Assembly (NCBI RefSeq): GCF_913058035.1
Contig: NZ_CAJXPA010000025.1
Location: 1 to 34,825, forward strand
Direction of reading: 5' to 3'
Source: an uncultured Paraglaciecola sp.
GTDB taxonomy: Bacteria > Pseudomonadota > Gammaproteobacteria > Enterobacterales > Alteromonadaceae
DNA: 34,825 nucleotides
The translations under genes were made by a program, and so were the position numbers. Shown here one piece after another: positions 28,373 to 34,825 of the stretch (position 1 is the stretch's first letter; every line of letters begins with the position of its first letter). The notes under the pieces are model-generated. The model saw nothing but the letters and a program-made list of their open reading frames with translations. It searched no databases and had not been told where the DNA came from.

Positions 28373-28847
28373 ATGAGCTCAATCATGTTGTTTTTGTCGT
28401 TCTGGTTGCAGGTAATTTTATCTTTATTGGCTGTTATGGTTCTTGTAGTCTATCTTAGCGTCAGGTCACTGAGATCCGAATTTAGTTCGGTGGGCCATAC
28501 CCACAATGTGTTCGACACCACTTAATAAATTGGTGCTGCTGCAGTTGACATGAAAACTGGCATCAGAGGTTTCTACTTGCCGGGCAAGAAGAGCTTCTCG
28601 AACTCTATACTAGTGATAAAGCACATTTTTAGTTTTTGCTCAAAATGCTTTCACAAACTTGTCAGATAATTCCTTCCAGGTAACGCTATTAAGCGATGTT
28701 AGGTCCACGATAGATAACTGGATAATAATCGTGGATGAAGTTGTCTACATGGCGGTGCAAGTAAAAGATAAACAATATTTCGATAAATTTAGGGGCCAAA
28801 TAAAAACCTTTAAAGACCGAGAAAGACAAGTAATTCCTCCCGTCTGA
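28373..28847 (+). pseudogene. Methyl-accepting chemotaxis protein remnant (N-terminal CHASE3-like part)
   Basis: Joining frames gives the N-terminal half of a chemoreceptor. From 28373: a membrane segment (VILSLLAVMVLVVYLSVRSL), then SVGHTHNVFDTT, two stop codons (28524-28529), then IGAAAVDMKTGIRGF. After a frameshift comes AGQEELLELYTSDKAHF and a stop, and after another shift LSDNSFQVTLLSDVRSTIDNW and KDKQYFDKFRGQIKTF to a stop at 28845. The order HTHxV - VDMxTGxRGFxLAG - LYTS - YFDKFR is the hallmark of CHASE3-type sensors of chemoreceptors. The second membrane span, HAMP and signalling domain are missing. At least two frameshifts and several stops; non-functional. Confidence 0.75.
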
Positions 28848-28873
28848 GTTTTAACGGCGAGCATCAACCCAAT

Positions 28874-28908
28874 CCCGATTTGAAACTCATCTTTCAATTT
28901 GAATCGGG
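28874..28908. other. Imperfect hairpin between the two remnants
   Basis: CCCGATT (28874-28880) pairs with AATCGGG (28902-28908), and inside it TTGAAA can pair with TTTCAA. No T-run. It could be a relic terminator of the upstream gene or chance. Confidence 0.3.
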
Positions 28909-28982
28909 CGAAGATTAAACTGCACGAAGTGAAAATGATTTGATTAGCGGAGCTTAGTCATTAGATCTGATATTTATCAAAG

Positions 28983-29674
28983 GAAGAGCTTTATACTTTG
29001 GAGTAAAAGATAGTTCTGGTTCAGCTTAGTTGGGCATATACTGTTTCTAAATCATTATACAAATGATTATAATTTTCGCTGAGTAAATCGGTGATCTTGG
29101 TAATTTATCGGATGCCATTGGCATTTAAGGTCAAACTGACAATGCCATTTATTATAAATCGATCAATTAATTCAGTTTTAATATTGCGACAACTGATGCA
29201 CCCGAAGAAGGCGAAAATGATACCAACTATTTTCTACTAAAAGCTAAACCTCCAATACAGAACAAACTGCAGCGGCCTCTACTATTGGTTATAACCTTGG
29301 ATTATTTAGCCTAGGCGGTAGTTATCAAACTGAAATGGATATTGCTGGATTATCCAGTAATGATCGTGACAGTTTTACAATAGGCGAGGTATTTACGGAA
29401 AAAAAATAAGGGTCAAGATACAATTTTCAAACAGTTAAAGGTAAGGGTATGGAGAAAACAATGGCACAGCTCAAACCACCTTTGAACATGTTTATATTTT
29501 CGATAAACAAACAGCGATGTATATAGCCTACACTAGCACCCGAAATGACAATAACGATAGTTTTGTGTTAATGATAAGGTCCATGGAGATAAAGAAACAC
29601 CGATAATGGGTAATGACTCCAACGCTATTTCGGTCGTTATTGTTTATGCCTTTTCTCATCAATTAATCAAATAA
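28983..29674 (+). pseudogene. Outer-membrane porin remnant
   Basis: A string of frames on the plus strand reads as a Gram-negative general porin: YFGVKDSSG (about 28996); IGDLGNLSDAIGI, stop, GQTDNAIYYKS, stop, FSFNIATTDAPEEGENDTNYF (two pieces, 29088-29238); a frameshift, then NTEQTAAASTIGYNLGLFSL and GGSYQTEMDIAGLSSNDRDSF to about 29380; further shifts, then YNFQTVKGKGME, GTAQTTFEHVYIFDKQTAMY, IAYTSTRNDNNDSFVL and NDKVHGDKE, ending AFSHQLIK and TAA at 29672-29674. Alternating beta-strand patterns and the DNAIYY and IAYTSTRN strand motifs support a porin. At least four frameshifts and several internal stops; the N-terminal signal region is not recognisable. Confidence 0.8.
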
Positions 29675-29786
29675 TGTAAAACCTTATTTCAATCGGAAAA
29701 CTATGGGGGCGGTCCTTAAAATACTTATTGGAAGCACCTTCCAGCCTTATGACTGACGACATATTTATGACAACTAATTTAAACAG

Positions 29787-30272
29787 TTAGACTGACGATG
29801 TTTTTCTTGCAAATGTATCACCACCACATTTTGTGCACGGTAGGATCCTCTGTACGCCAGTAATATTATGACTATGGCCACATTTTTTACAAATAAGCTC
29901 ACCAATAGCTACCAATTCTCCTGCACTGTATGTTCCATGTTGGGCGATATCTATTTGCATTTCAAAAAATTCCAATTTACTCCGATCTGACATACGAGCA
30001 ATTGTCTGCCAAATTTCGTATTTGGTGTTCTGCCACCAAAACGAGTTATCTACATCTTCACTTAAGCGTTGGCTGAAAGCTTTAAAATCCCTTAACAAAT
30101 AGTTTTCTAGAGTATAAATTTCTTCCAAACTAAGATCTTCTGCCGCTCGCAAATAAGCCTTGGCCTGAGTAACTAAATCCATCATTGTTAATAGATCCTG
30201 CTCAGCAGATTGCAGGATCCAATCAGACAAGTTTTCTAACAAAGACTGATAACGAGATTTCTGTTTACCCAT
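29787..30272 (-). CDS. ybeL: YbeL-like zinc-ribbon protein (DUF1451)
   Basis: Cytosolic protein of the DUF1451/YbeL family, function not established. I chose the ATG at 30270-30272 (after AGGGTG, 8 nt), giving 161 aa, the family length (E. coli YbeL about 160); the open frame extends 78 codons upstream but that part resembles nothing. A helical N-terminal part (residues 1-105) leads to HGTYSAGELVAIGELICKKC and a zinc ribbon with Cys128, Cys131, Cys146 and Cys149 in two C-x2-C knuckles. It lies 286 bp downstream of queA on the same strand, within a zone of decayed genes, yet is intact, suggesting selection. Confidence 0.87.
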   Translation of the reverse strand: MGKQKSRYQSLLENLSDWILQSAEQDLLTMMDLVTQAKAYLRAAEDLSLEEIYTLENYLLRDFKAFSQRLSEDVDNSFWWQNTKYEIWQTIARMSDRSKLEFFEMQIDIAQHGTYSAGELVAIGELICKKCGHSHNITGVQRILPCTKCGGDTFARKTSSV

Positions 30273-30558
30273 GGTTAATTCACCCTGCATTATGCAAATA
30301 CAATTGATATTTATTAAATTATAGTCCACATGTAAATATAAGGACTCTTTTACTAACAAATAGGCGACTGTGGCAGGGCGATGGTTTGAATCATTAATTT
30401 CAAACATTTCATAGTCAATAAATTTAATTGACCCCCCTTTTAAAAATGGCTGAGACAAAAACCCTGATTGGCGTTTCAATTTACGAAAAATAAAAGTTTC
30501 CAACACTGACTGCTTTACTGAGTTTAACGACAGCTAATTGATCTATTCCAAATAAGCG

Positions 30559-31599
30559 TTAATTTTTATTCAAAAACATTGCGTCACCGTAGCTAAAGAA
30601 ACGATACTCTTTCTCTATTGCTTGTTGATAAGCACTTTCAATATTTTGTTTTCCACAAAAGGCACTGACTAACATTAACAAAGTAGATTCGGATAAATGA
30701 AAGTTAGTTAACATGGCGTCTATCAGCTGAAACTCATAGCCAGGATAGATAAAAATATCGGTATCCGAAAAAAAAGGTGCCAATTCAGAGCCAGCTTTTA
30801 GTGATGCATGTGCAGCTGATTCTATCGAACGCACTGAAGTAGTCCCCACCGCAATAATACGTTTACCAGCAGCCTTTGTAGCTAAAATAGCATCAACTAC
30901 TTGCTGCGATACTTCTGCATATTCAGAATGCATTTGGTGTTCAATAATATTGTCGACACGAACAGGCTGAAACGTGCCAGCACCGACATGTAAAGTAACA
31001 AATTCACTGTTGACACCTTTGTCTTTTAGCTGCTGTAAAATATCTTCATCGAAATGCAAACCAGCTGTGGGAGCAGCAACAGCGCCGGGCACTTTGTTAT
31101 ACACAGTTTGATAACGTTCTTTGTCTGAATCTTCATCGGGACGATCAATATAAGGTGGCAACGGCATGTGGCCAAACTGTTCAAGTAGGGCTAAAACAGG
31201 TTCATCATTCAAAAATTTCAATTCAAATAAAGCATCATGGCGTGCGACCATTTCAGCTTTCACTGTGCCTTCGAGTATTAATTTACTGCCTACTTTTGGC
31301 GCTTTACTGGCTCTAACGTGAGCTAGTACACGGTGTTCATCTAATACACGCTCAATCAAGATTTCAACTTTACCACCTGATTCTTTCTGACCTAATAACC
31401 TTGCTGGGATCACTCGAGTGTTATTAAAAATTAACAAATCGCCTTCGTCGATTAAACCAAGGATGTCTGTGAATTGTTTGTGCGTGATATCACCACTTTT
31501 ACCATCTAAGTGCATCAGGCGACTGCTACTGCGCTTTTCGGTAGGGTAACGAGCTATAAGGTTTTCTGGAAGAACGAAATGGAAATCAGATAGTTTCAT
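30559..31599 (-). CDS. queA: S-adenosylmethionine:tRNA ribosyltransferase-isomerase
   Basis: Transfers and isomerises the ribosyl part of S-adenosylmethionine onto preQ1 in tRNA, forming epoxyqueuosine, the step after Tgt. The 346-aa length matches the family (E. coli 356). Signature segments: [17 protein letters not shown] at the N-terminus, [15 protein letters not shown] (about residue 56), [13 protein letters not shown] (about 171-183), [15 protein letters not shown] (about 199-213), [10 protein letters not shown] and [17 protein letters not shown] near the end. The start is ATG at 31599. It is separated from tgt, its usual neighbour, by 3 kb holding ybeL and two pseudogenes. Confidence 0.97.
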   Translation of the reverse strand: MKLSDFHFVLPENLIARYPTEKRSSSRLMHLDGKSGDITHKQFTDILGLIDEGDLLIFNNTRVIPARLLGQKESGGKVEILIERVLDEHRVLAHVRASKAPKVGSKLILEGTVKAEMVARHDALFELKFLNDEPVLALLEQFGHMPLPPYIDRPDEDSDKERYQTVYNKVPGAVAAPTAGLHFDEDILQQLKDKGVNSEFVTLHVGAGTFQPVRVDNIIEHQMHSEYAEVSQQVVDAILATKAAGKRIIAVGTTSVRSIESAAHASLKAGSELAPFFSDTDIFIYPGYEFQLIDAMLTNFHLSESTLLMLVSAFCGKQNIESAYQQAIEKEYRFFSYGDAMFLNKN

Positions 31600-31678
31600 A
31601 GTTGTCTCAACATTATTTGTAGTCTATTTTACGTATATTAATTAATACCTGCAATCAGGTCTGCATACCCAATTTTAA

Positions 31679-31706
31679 TTGCAGATAAATTTTACTAAAT
31701 TAGAAT
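31679..31706 (+). promoter_or_regulatory. Candidate sigma-70 promoter of a possible small RNA
   Basis: TTGCAG (31679-31684), 16-bp spacer, TAGAAT (31701-31706). Transcription would start near 31713 and meet a strong intrinsic terminator at 31754-31788. Confidence 0.45.
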
Positions 31707-31712
31707 GAGTTA

Positions 31713-31788
31713 ACAGTTAGATTATTGACGTTTTCTCCCAAAAACTGCCATTTGCTCGGTTATCACTTCGATGTCCGAGCTTTTTTTT
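31713..31788 (+). ncRNA. Candidate small RNA, about 75 nt
   Basis: A good promoter and a good terminator frame about 75 nt with no ORF. The 5' half is mostly unpaired (AU- and C-rich, for example TTTTCTCCCAAAAACTGCC), and the 3' end is a hairpin plus eight U, the layout of Hfq-dependent regulatory RNAs. It might instead be an orphan leader of the dead antiporter gene at 32006. I cannot match it to a known RNA family. Confidence 0.4.
31754..31788 (+). terminator. Intrinsic terminator with eight-T tail
   Basis: GCTCGG (31754-31759) pairs with CCGAGC (31775-31780), loop of 15 nt, followed by TTTTTTTT (31781-31788). No plus-strand gene ends just upstream, which is why a small RNA is suspected. 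Confidence 0.75.
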
Positions 31789-32005
31789 GTCTTGATATTT
31801 ATTGCTGCAGACAAGTCACATTGACTAATACTGCAGCTCTTTCAAAAAAACAATCATCAGCTTAAAAGTTAATTTGTACTACCTAATATTCTTTTTTTTT
31901 CTACACGATCTCATTTATTTGTGCTTTTTAGTAAATATTAACGGTTCAAAGTTTTTACAAATAATTAAAAAAGAATATTTTGCGGATGTTGTCTAGTTAG
32001 TAACC

Positions 32006-33080
32006 ATGTTAATTATTATTAATCAAAGGAATAGCTGCCACTGCAACGACATGGTTCAGTAAGTTACCTTTAACACTATGTATTTTGTTTTGGGGCATGT
32101 CGTCTTAACCATAATTCCCATTATAGTTTTTAATGCAGCGCTTTATATCAACAATCATATTATGTGACCTTTAATCGGATTTATTTTACTCAGCGTCACC
32201 ATTGGTATGTTAACAGCAGCATTAATAGCATTAACAGAAAATGATATTATTTTTTACTAGGTTGAACATGCACAATCTTTTCCCTGGATAGCGGCACCGA
32301 CTTATGGTCAGTTATTTTTACTACCGATCCTGTTGCAGTTGTTACTCAGCTAAATAAGGCCAAAGCACCCTGTAAATTCGCTAACTTGATTTAAATATAA
32401 AGTCTGTTTAACGATGCTACAGCAACCGAACTGTCTGATGTTTTGTCAGCCGCTTCCCTAGATGAACACCAATTAACAGATTTTGGTGCTATTGGCTTGT
32501 TAGCAAAAGTTATAAGCAGCGGCTTAATAGTCGGTGTTATTATGGCCAGATTGACTATCTTCGTTTTAAAAATGATCCCTACAACTTATACTAATATTAT
32601 CATCACTGGCCTTGTATTAGCTTATGGTGGTCTTTACCTGCTAGCATATGTTTTCATGTGTCAGGGAACATTACTTTATTATTTACCGCGATAATTGCTA
32701 TAGATATCTTATTAAGTTTTAAGGTGTACAAATAGAAATTCATCAGAGTTGGGTTTTTTTGGCTTTCTGACCAACTTAATTTTACTTAGTGGGCTTCATG
32801 TTCACATTAAATATGTTGTTGATCATCGGTAGCTATTCTTATTTTGGTATTGGCCGCTTTTACTTCAGCCTTAATTGGCAACTATTTATCCATTGGGCTT
32901 GGAAAGTTTGTGCAAAAAACACCACACAATTTAATTGTACATTATGGTTTAGGGCAACTGATCACCATCACTTTATTGCTCTCCTTGTTAATTGAATTGG
33001 AACACTGCTGGACAATACAATCTATCGGATTTGGTGTGGAATAGTTTATTAATCCATTCAAGCAACAACTCATCCATAGT
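32006..33080 (+). pseudogene. CPA1-family Na+/H+ antiporter remnant (NhaP-like)
   Basis: Joined frames give a monovalent cation:proton antiporter. In order: MLIII, shift, GIAATATTWFSKLPLTLCIL, stop; IIPIIVFNAALYINNHIM, stop, PLIGFILLSVTIGMLTAALI; PWIAAPTYG; shift to TTDPVAVVTQLNKAKAPCKF (the family's ATDPVAVV motif, about 32320-32380); then NLI, stop, I, stop, SLFNDATA, where the family has NLIEGESLFNDATA, so both Glu codons have become TAA. TDFGAIGLLAKVISSGLIVG to about 32660 and SGNITLLFTAIIAIDILL follow. Further on come FTSALIGNYLSIGLGKFVQK, HYGLGQLITITLLLSLLIE, IQSIGFGV and finally SIQATTHP. Numerous shifts and stops; dead. Confidence 0.85.
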
Positions 33081-33116
33081 CAGTAAAACAAACTTTAAAC
33101 AGAAACACGCCTGAAT

Positions 33117-33434
33117 CTAATCTAATGGACTATCTAAGTCGGCAAAGATTTCAATAATGTCATCTCGCTCAATTTTGCGCATATTGAGCACATACATGAT
33201 TTGTAACAACAAATCTGCACCCATAATGCCCTTATTAATTTTATTTCTAAGGTTGTCTGCGCTTTGATGTATCCCTATATTAGATAATCTATCGCTAAGA
33301 TCTTGGTACTTAGTGCCACGCTTTGACATTTCAGCTTTGAGTAGACGCTGAACCAGTTGTCGCCAATCGGCTGCAAGCGATGGTATGGTACTATTTGCAT
33401 TTACATCTGTTGTTTCATCATTGTTTTTGGACAT
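33117..33434 (-). CDS. DUF6471-like small protein
   Basis: A 105-aa soluble protein. After a polar N-terminus (residues 1-20) comes a helical domain, DWRQLVQRLLKAEMSKRGTKYQDLSDRLSNIGI, followed by ADNLRNKINKG and a C-terminal helical part ending acidic. The layout (a helix, KRGTKYQDLSDRL, then LRNKINKG) is like DUF6471 domains and resembles a helix-turn-helix of the XRE type, so DNA binding is possible; this is inference. It is divergent from the DUF2170-pspA operon with ~185 bp between the start codons, so it could regulate that operon. Start chosen at the ATG before SKNNDETTD; no strong ribosome site. Confidence 0.72.
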   Translation of the reverse strand: MSKNNDETTDVNANSTIPSLAADWRQLVQRLLKAEMSKRGTKYQDLSDRLSNIGIHQSADNLRNKINKGIMGADLLLQIMYVLNMRKIERDDIIEIFADLDSPLD

Positions 33435-33465
33435 AGCTTTATTTTTACCCGATAGTCAAACGTGA

Positions 33466-33487
33466 ATTATAATTTACATTTAAAACT
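33466..33487 (-). promoter_or_regulatory. Candidate promoter of the DUF6471-like gene
   Basis: On the minus strand TATAAT (33471-33466) is a consensus -10, 32 bp before the ATG. The -35 region (16 bp upstream) is AT-rich with a poor match. Confidence 0.35.
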
Positions 33488-33516
33488 TATAAATATCAAA
33501 TGTTGTAAAATATAAT

Positions 33517-33546
33517 TTGACATATTAACTTTAAACTGACTAAAAT
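33517..33546 (+). promoter_or_regulatory. Candidate sigma-70 promoter of the DUF2170-pspA operon
   Basis: TTGACA (33517-33522), a perfect -35, 18-bp spacer, TAAAAT (33541-33546). It would start transcription about 65 nt before the first gene. No sigma-54 (GG/GC -24/-12) element is seen, unlike the classic psp operon. Confidence 0.6.
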
Positions 33547-33619
33547 ATAAAACGTAATATCACTGATGGTCAACATCTTTGAGTTGCGGTTTAGTCAATA
33601 GCCCTACAGGAGAGTAGCC

Positions 33620-34009
33620 ATGACTTGGGATCTTAACCAACTTGAGACCCTTTTAGCAGACAACGAAGACTTAGTTGTCACTAAAGAAGAAAATTGTTTA
33701 TTAATAGCAAATAGCGACGGTATAGATGCATGGTTAGCCATTAGTGGTGAGCAAATTTTGGTTGAATCACTGCTATTTGCCAAAACCGAAGTCAAGGACT
33801 GTGTGGCATTGAATGAAGAAATTCTAAAAACACACATGATATTTCCACTGACTACAGTGGGCATATCGCAAGTCGCTGGTGAAGAATATTACACCGCGTT
33901 TGGATCGTTAAGCTCACAGTCAAAAGCTGAGAGTGTGATGATTGAGCTAGTTACCCTGTTTCAAAATGTTGAAGCATTTTTAGATGCATATCAAGATCAT
34001 TTGCAGTAG
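33620..34009 (+). CDS. yjfI: DUF2170 (YjfI-like) protein
   Basis: A 129-aa cytosolic protein of the DUF2170 family, like E. coli YjfI; biochemical role unknown. It is acidic, with MTWDLNQLETLLADN at the N-terminus, a central strand-rich part (LLIANSDGIDAWLAISGEQILVES) and the family segment NEEILKTHMIFPLTTVGI (about residues 68-85) leading to EEYYTAFGSLSSQSK. The start ATG follows AGGAGAG by 5 nt. It is 29 bp ahead of the pspA-like gene, so the two are co-transcribed. DUF2170 next to a PspA homologue is a repeated pairing in proteobacteria and suggests a membrane-stress role; that role is inference. Confidence 0.88.
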   Translation: MTWDLNQLETLLADNEDLVVTKEENCLLIANSDGIDAWLAISGEQILVESLLFAKTEVKDCVALNEEILKTHMIFPLTTVGISQVAGEEYYTAFGSLSSQSKAESVMIELVTLFQNVEAFLDAYQDHLQ

Positions 34010-34038
34010 CATTTATTTTATAAATTAGGAGTAGGAAT

Positions 34039-34719
34039 ATGTCAGTTTGGAGAAAATTAGTCACTGCTGTTAAAGGCGGAGCAACTGAAGCGGCGCAATC
34101 TGTCGCTGATAGTCAGGCCATTCGTATTCTTGAACAAGAAATTCGTGATGCCAAAGACGAACTGCGTAAGTCAGATCATGCGAGAACTCAAATATTGGCC
34201 AAATGCAAATTAGCTCAACAAAAAGTTGATAGCTTGCAAGGTTCTGTCGAGCAATACGAGACGCACGCTCGTAAGGCAATAGATACAGACCGTCAATTAG
34301 CCTTGGACTGTGCACAAAAAGTGGGTGATTTACGTGCCGAGCAAGAAGGTGAACAAAAGTACCTTGATCAGTTTAAGCAGTCTGAAAAACAACTGGCTGT
34401 AAATATTAAGCAAGCTAAATCAAACTTAAAACGTCTAGAGCAACAGGTTGATATGGTAAAGGCTACTGAGTCAGTACAAAAAGCTCAGGTTGCAGTATCA
34501 TCTCGCCACCTAGGCGCTAATAGTAAAATGAAAACTGCCACTGAATCACTATCACGTATTCAAGACAAGCAGAACTTGCGTAATGCTGAATTACAAGCTG
34601 CCGAAGAGTTGGCAACTGAAGAGTCGAGTGATGATTTGAGTAAACGTTTAGCTGAAGCAGGCATAGCTGGCGGCAGTTCATCTGCAGATGACGAACTCAG
34701 CCGTATTTTAGGCAAATAA
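34039..34719 (+). CDS. yjfJ: PspA/IM30 family protein (YjfJ-like)
   Basis: A 226-aa coiled-coil protein of the PspA/IM30/Vipp1 (ESCRT-III-like) family, which coat and protect the inner membrane under stress. The N-terminus MSVWRKLVTAVKGGATEAAQSVADSQAIRILEQEIRDA carries the amphipathic helix and the family's AxRxLEQEIRDAKxEL motif (here IRILEQEIRDAKDELRK). Long coiled coil runs from about residue 30 to 185, and the tail is Gly/Ser/Asp-rich ending DDELSRILGK. It is the YjfJ branch, not the phage-shock PspA that pairs with PspBC. The AGGAG ribosome site is 7 nt before the ATG. Confidence 0.9.
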   Translation: MSVWRKLVTAVKGGATEAAQSVADSQAIRILEQEIRDAKDELRKSDHARTQILAKCKLAQQKVDSLQGSVEQYETHARKAIDTDRQLALDCAQKVGDLRAEQEGEQKYLDQFKQSEKQLAVNIKQAKSNLKRLEQQVDMVKATESVQKAQVAVSSRHLGANSKMKTATESLSRIQDKQNLRNAELQAAEELATEESSDDLSKRLAEAGIAGGSSSADDELSRILGK

Positions 34720-34754
34720 CTCATTAGCATTTGAATTGAAATAAGACAAAGCAA

Positions 34755-34825
34755 ATGATGTTTCCAAAGTTACGCAAAATGTTGGTTCGAGTGTTTGCTG
34801 AGATGCGCTGGTACAATATTGTACT
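34755..34825 (+). CDS. Partial gene at the window edge, possible membrane/ion-channel protein
   Basis: An open frame from ATG ATG at 34755-34760 runs off the end: MMFPKLRKMLVRVFAEMRWY. It starts 35 bp after the pspA-like stop on the same strand. The Lys/Arg-rich start and the EMRWYNIV stretch look like the cytosolic lead into a first membrane span, as in ion-channel-type proteins found in some DUF2170-PspA operons; this is only a guess from 23 residues. The ribosome site is weak. Confidence 0.5.
   Translation, partial: MMFPKLRKMLVRVFAEMRWYNIV

Larger units (their letters stand above)
31600..32005. other. Intergenic stretch upstream of queA
   Basis: About 400 bp with the queA leader, a plus-strand promoter-terminator pair (31679-31788, listed separately) and AT-rich DNA up to the antiporter remnant. 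No protein-coding frame of note. Confidence 0.55.

Noticed and set aside
28659-28847. A separate 62-aa gene
   Set aside because: The frame continues the chemoreceptor remnant (YFDKFR and preceding CHASE3-like motifs) and has no ribosome site, so it is a pseudogene fragment.
29730-29742. GGAAG/CTTCC hairpin after the ybeL-like gene as a terminator
   Set aside because: Only 5 bp of stem and no adjoining T-run on the minus strand.
30273-30506. 78-codon upstream extension of the ybeL-like gene
   Set aside because: It resembles nothing, while the ATG at 30272 has a ribosome site and gives the family length.
32443-33044. Two or three short membrane-protein genes
   Set aside because: They are successive frames of one CPA1 antiporter remnant with stops and shifts between them.

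Overview
The window looks like chromosomal DNA of a marine gammaproteobacterium, most likely of the Alteromonadaceae (Paraglaciecola/Glaciecola/Alteromonas-like). That placement is an inference. It rests on gammaproteobacterial gene orders (map-glnD, trmJ-cysE-isc, queA...tgt-yajC-secD-secF), protein lengths and active-site numbering that match the Escherichia coli proteins, the moderately AT-rich DNA, and a DUF2170-PspA pair like those of marine gammaproteobacteria. No rRNA, tRNA, IS element, phage gene or CRISPR array was seen.

Layout. (1) 1-3.6 kb, plus strand: map and glnD, with two phased palindromes between them. (2) 3.6-4.3 kb: a gene-poor stretch, then yebG under a clear LexA box. (3) 4.4-11.5 kb, minus strand: trmJ, cysE, then the iron-sulfur operon iscR-iscS-iscU-iscA-hscB-hscA-fdx. 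It is headed by a near-perfect IscR type-1 site followed by extra 25-bp-spaced half-site copies. (4) 11.8-12.6 kb: divergent suhB with an intrinsic terminator. (5) 12.9-19.5 kb, minus strand: a copper/silver efflux operon (Cys/His/Met-rich small exported protein, CusC-, CusB- and CusA-like) with overlapping genes. (6) 19.7-22.9 kb: a small lipoprotein and a pitrilysin-like M16 lipoprotein protease. (7) 23.2-27.5 kb, minus strand: tgt, yajC, secD, secF. (8) 27.5-33.1 kb: a decaying zone in which intact queA and a ybeL-like zinc-ribbon gene (both minus) lie between plus-strand remains of a chemoreceptor, a porin and a CPA1 Na+/H+ antiporter. (9) 33.1-34.8 kb: a DUF6471-type gene divergent from a DUF2170 (YjfI)-PspA (YjfJ) operon that continues past the window.

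How the genes work together. CysE supplies O-acetylserine for cysteine, IscS takes sulfur from cysteine, IscU/IscA build and carry clusters with HscA/HscB/Fdx, and IscR senses clusters and represses its own promoter. The Cus-type proteins would export Cu(I)/Ag(I) across both membranes. SecD/SecF/YajC support Sec export. QueA and Tgt both act in queuosine synthesis, although their usual adjacency is broken here.

The most interesting points are the pseudogene zone that splits queA from tgt, the multiplied IscR half sites, a possible ~75-nt small RNA upstream of queA, a CusB fusion whose CusF-like domain has lost its copper ligands, phased repeats at two promoters, and the start of the DUF2170/PspA operon at the right edge.
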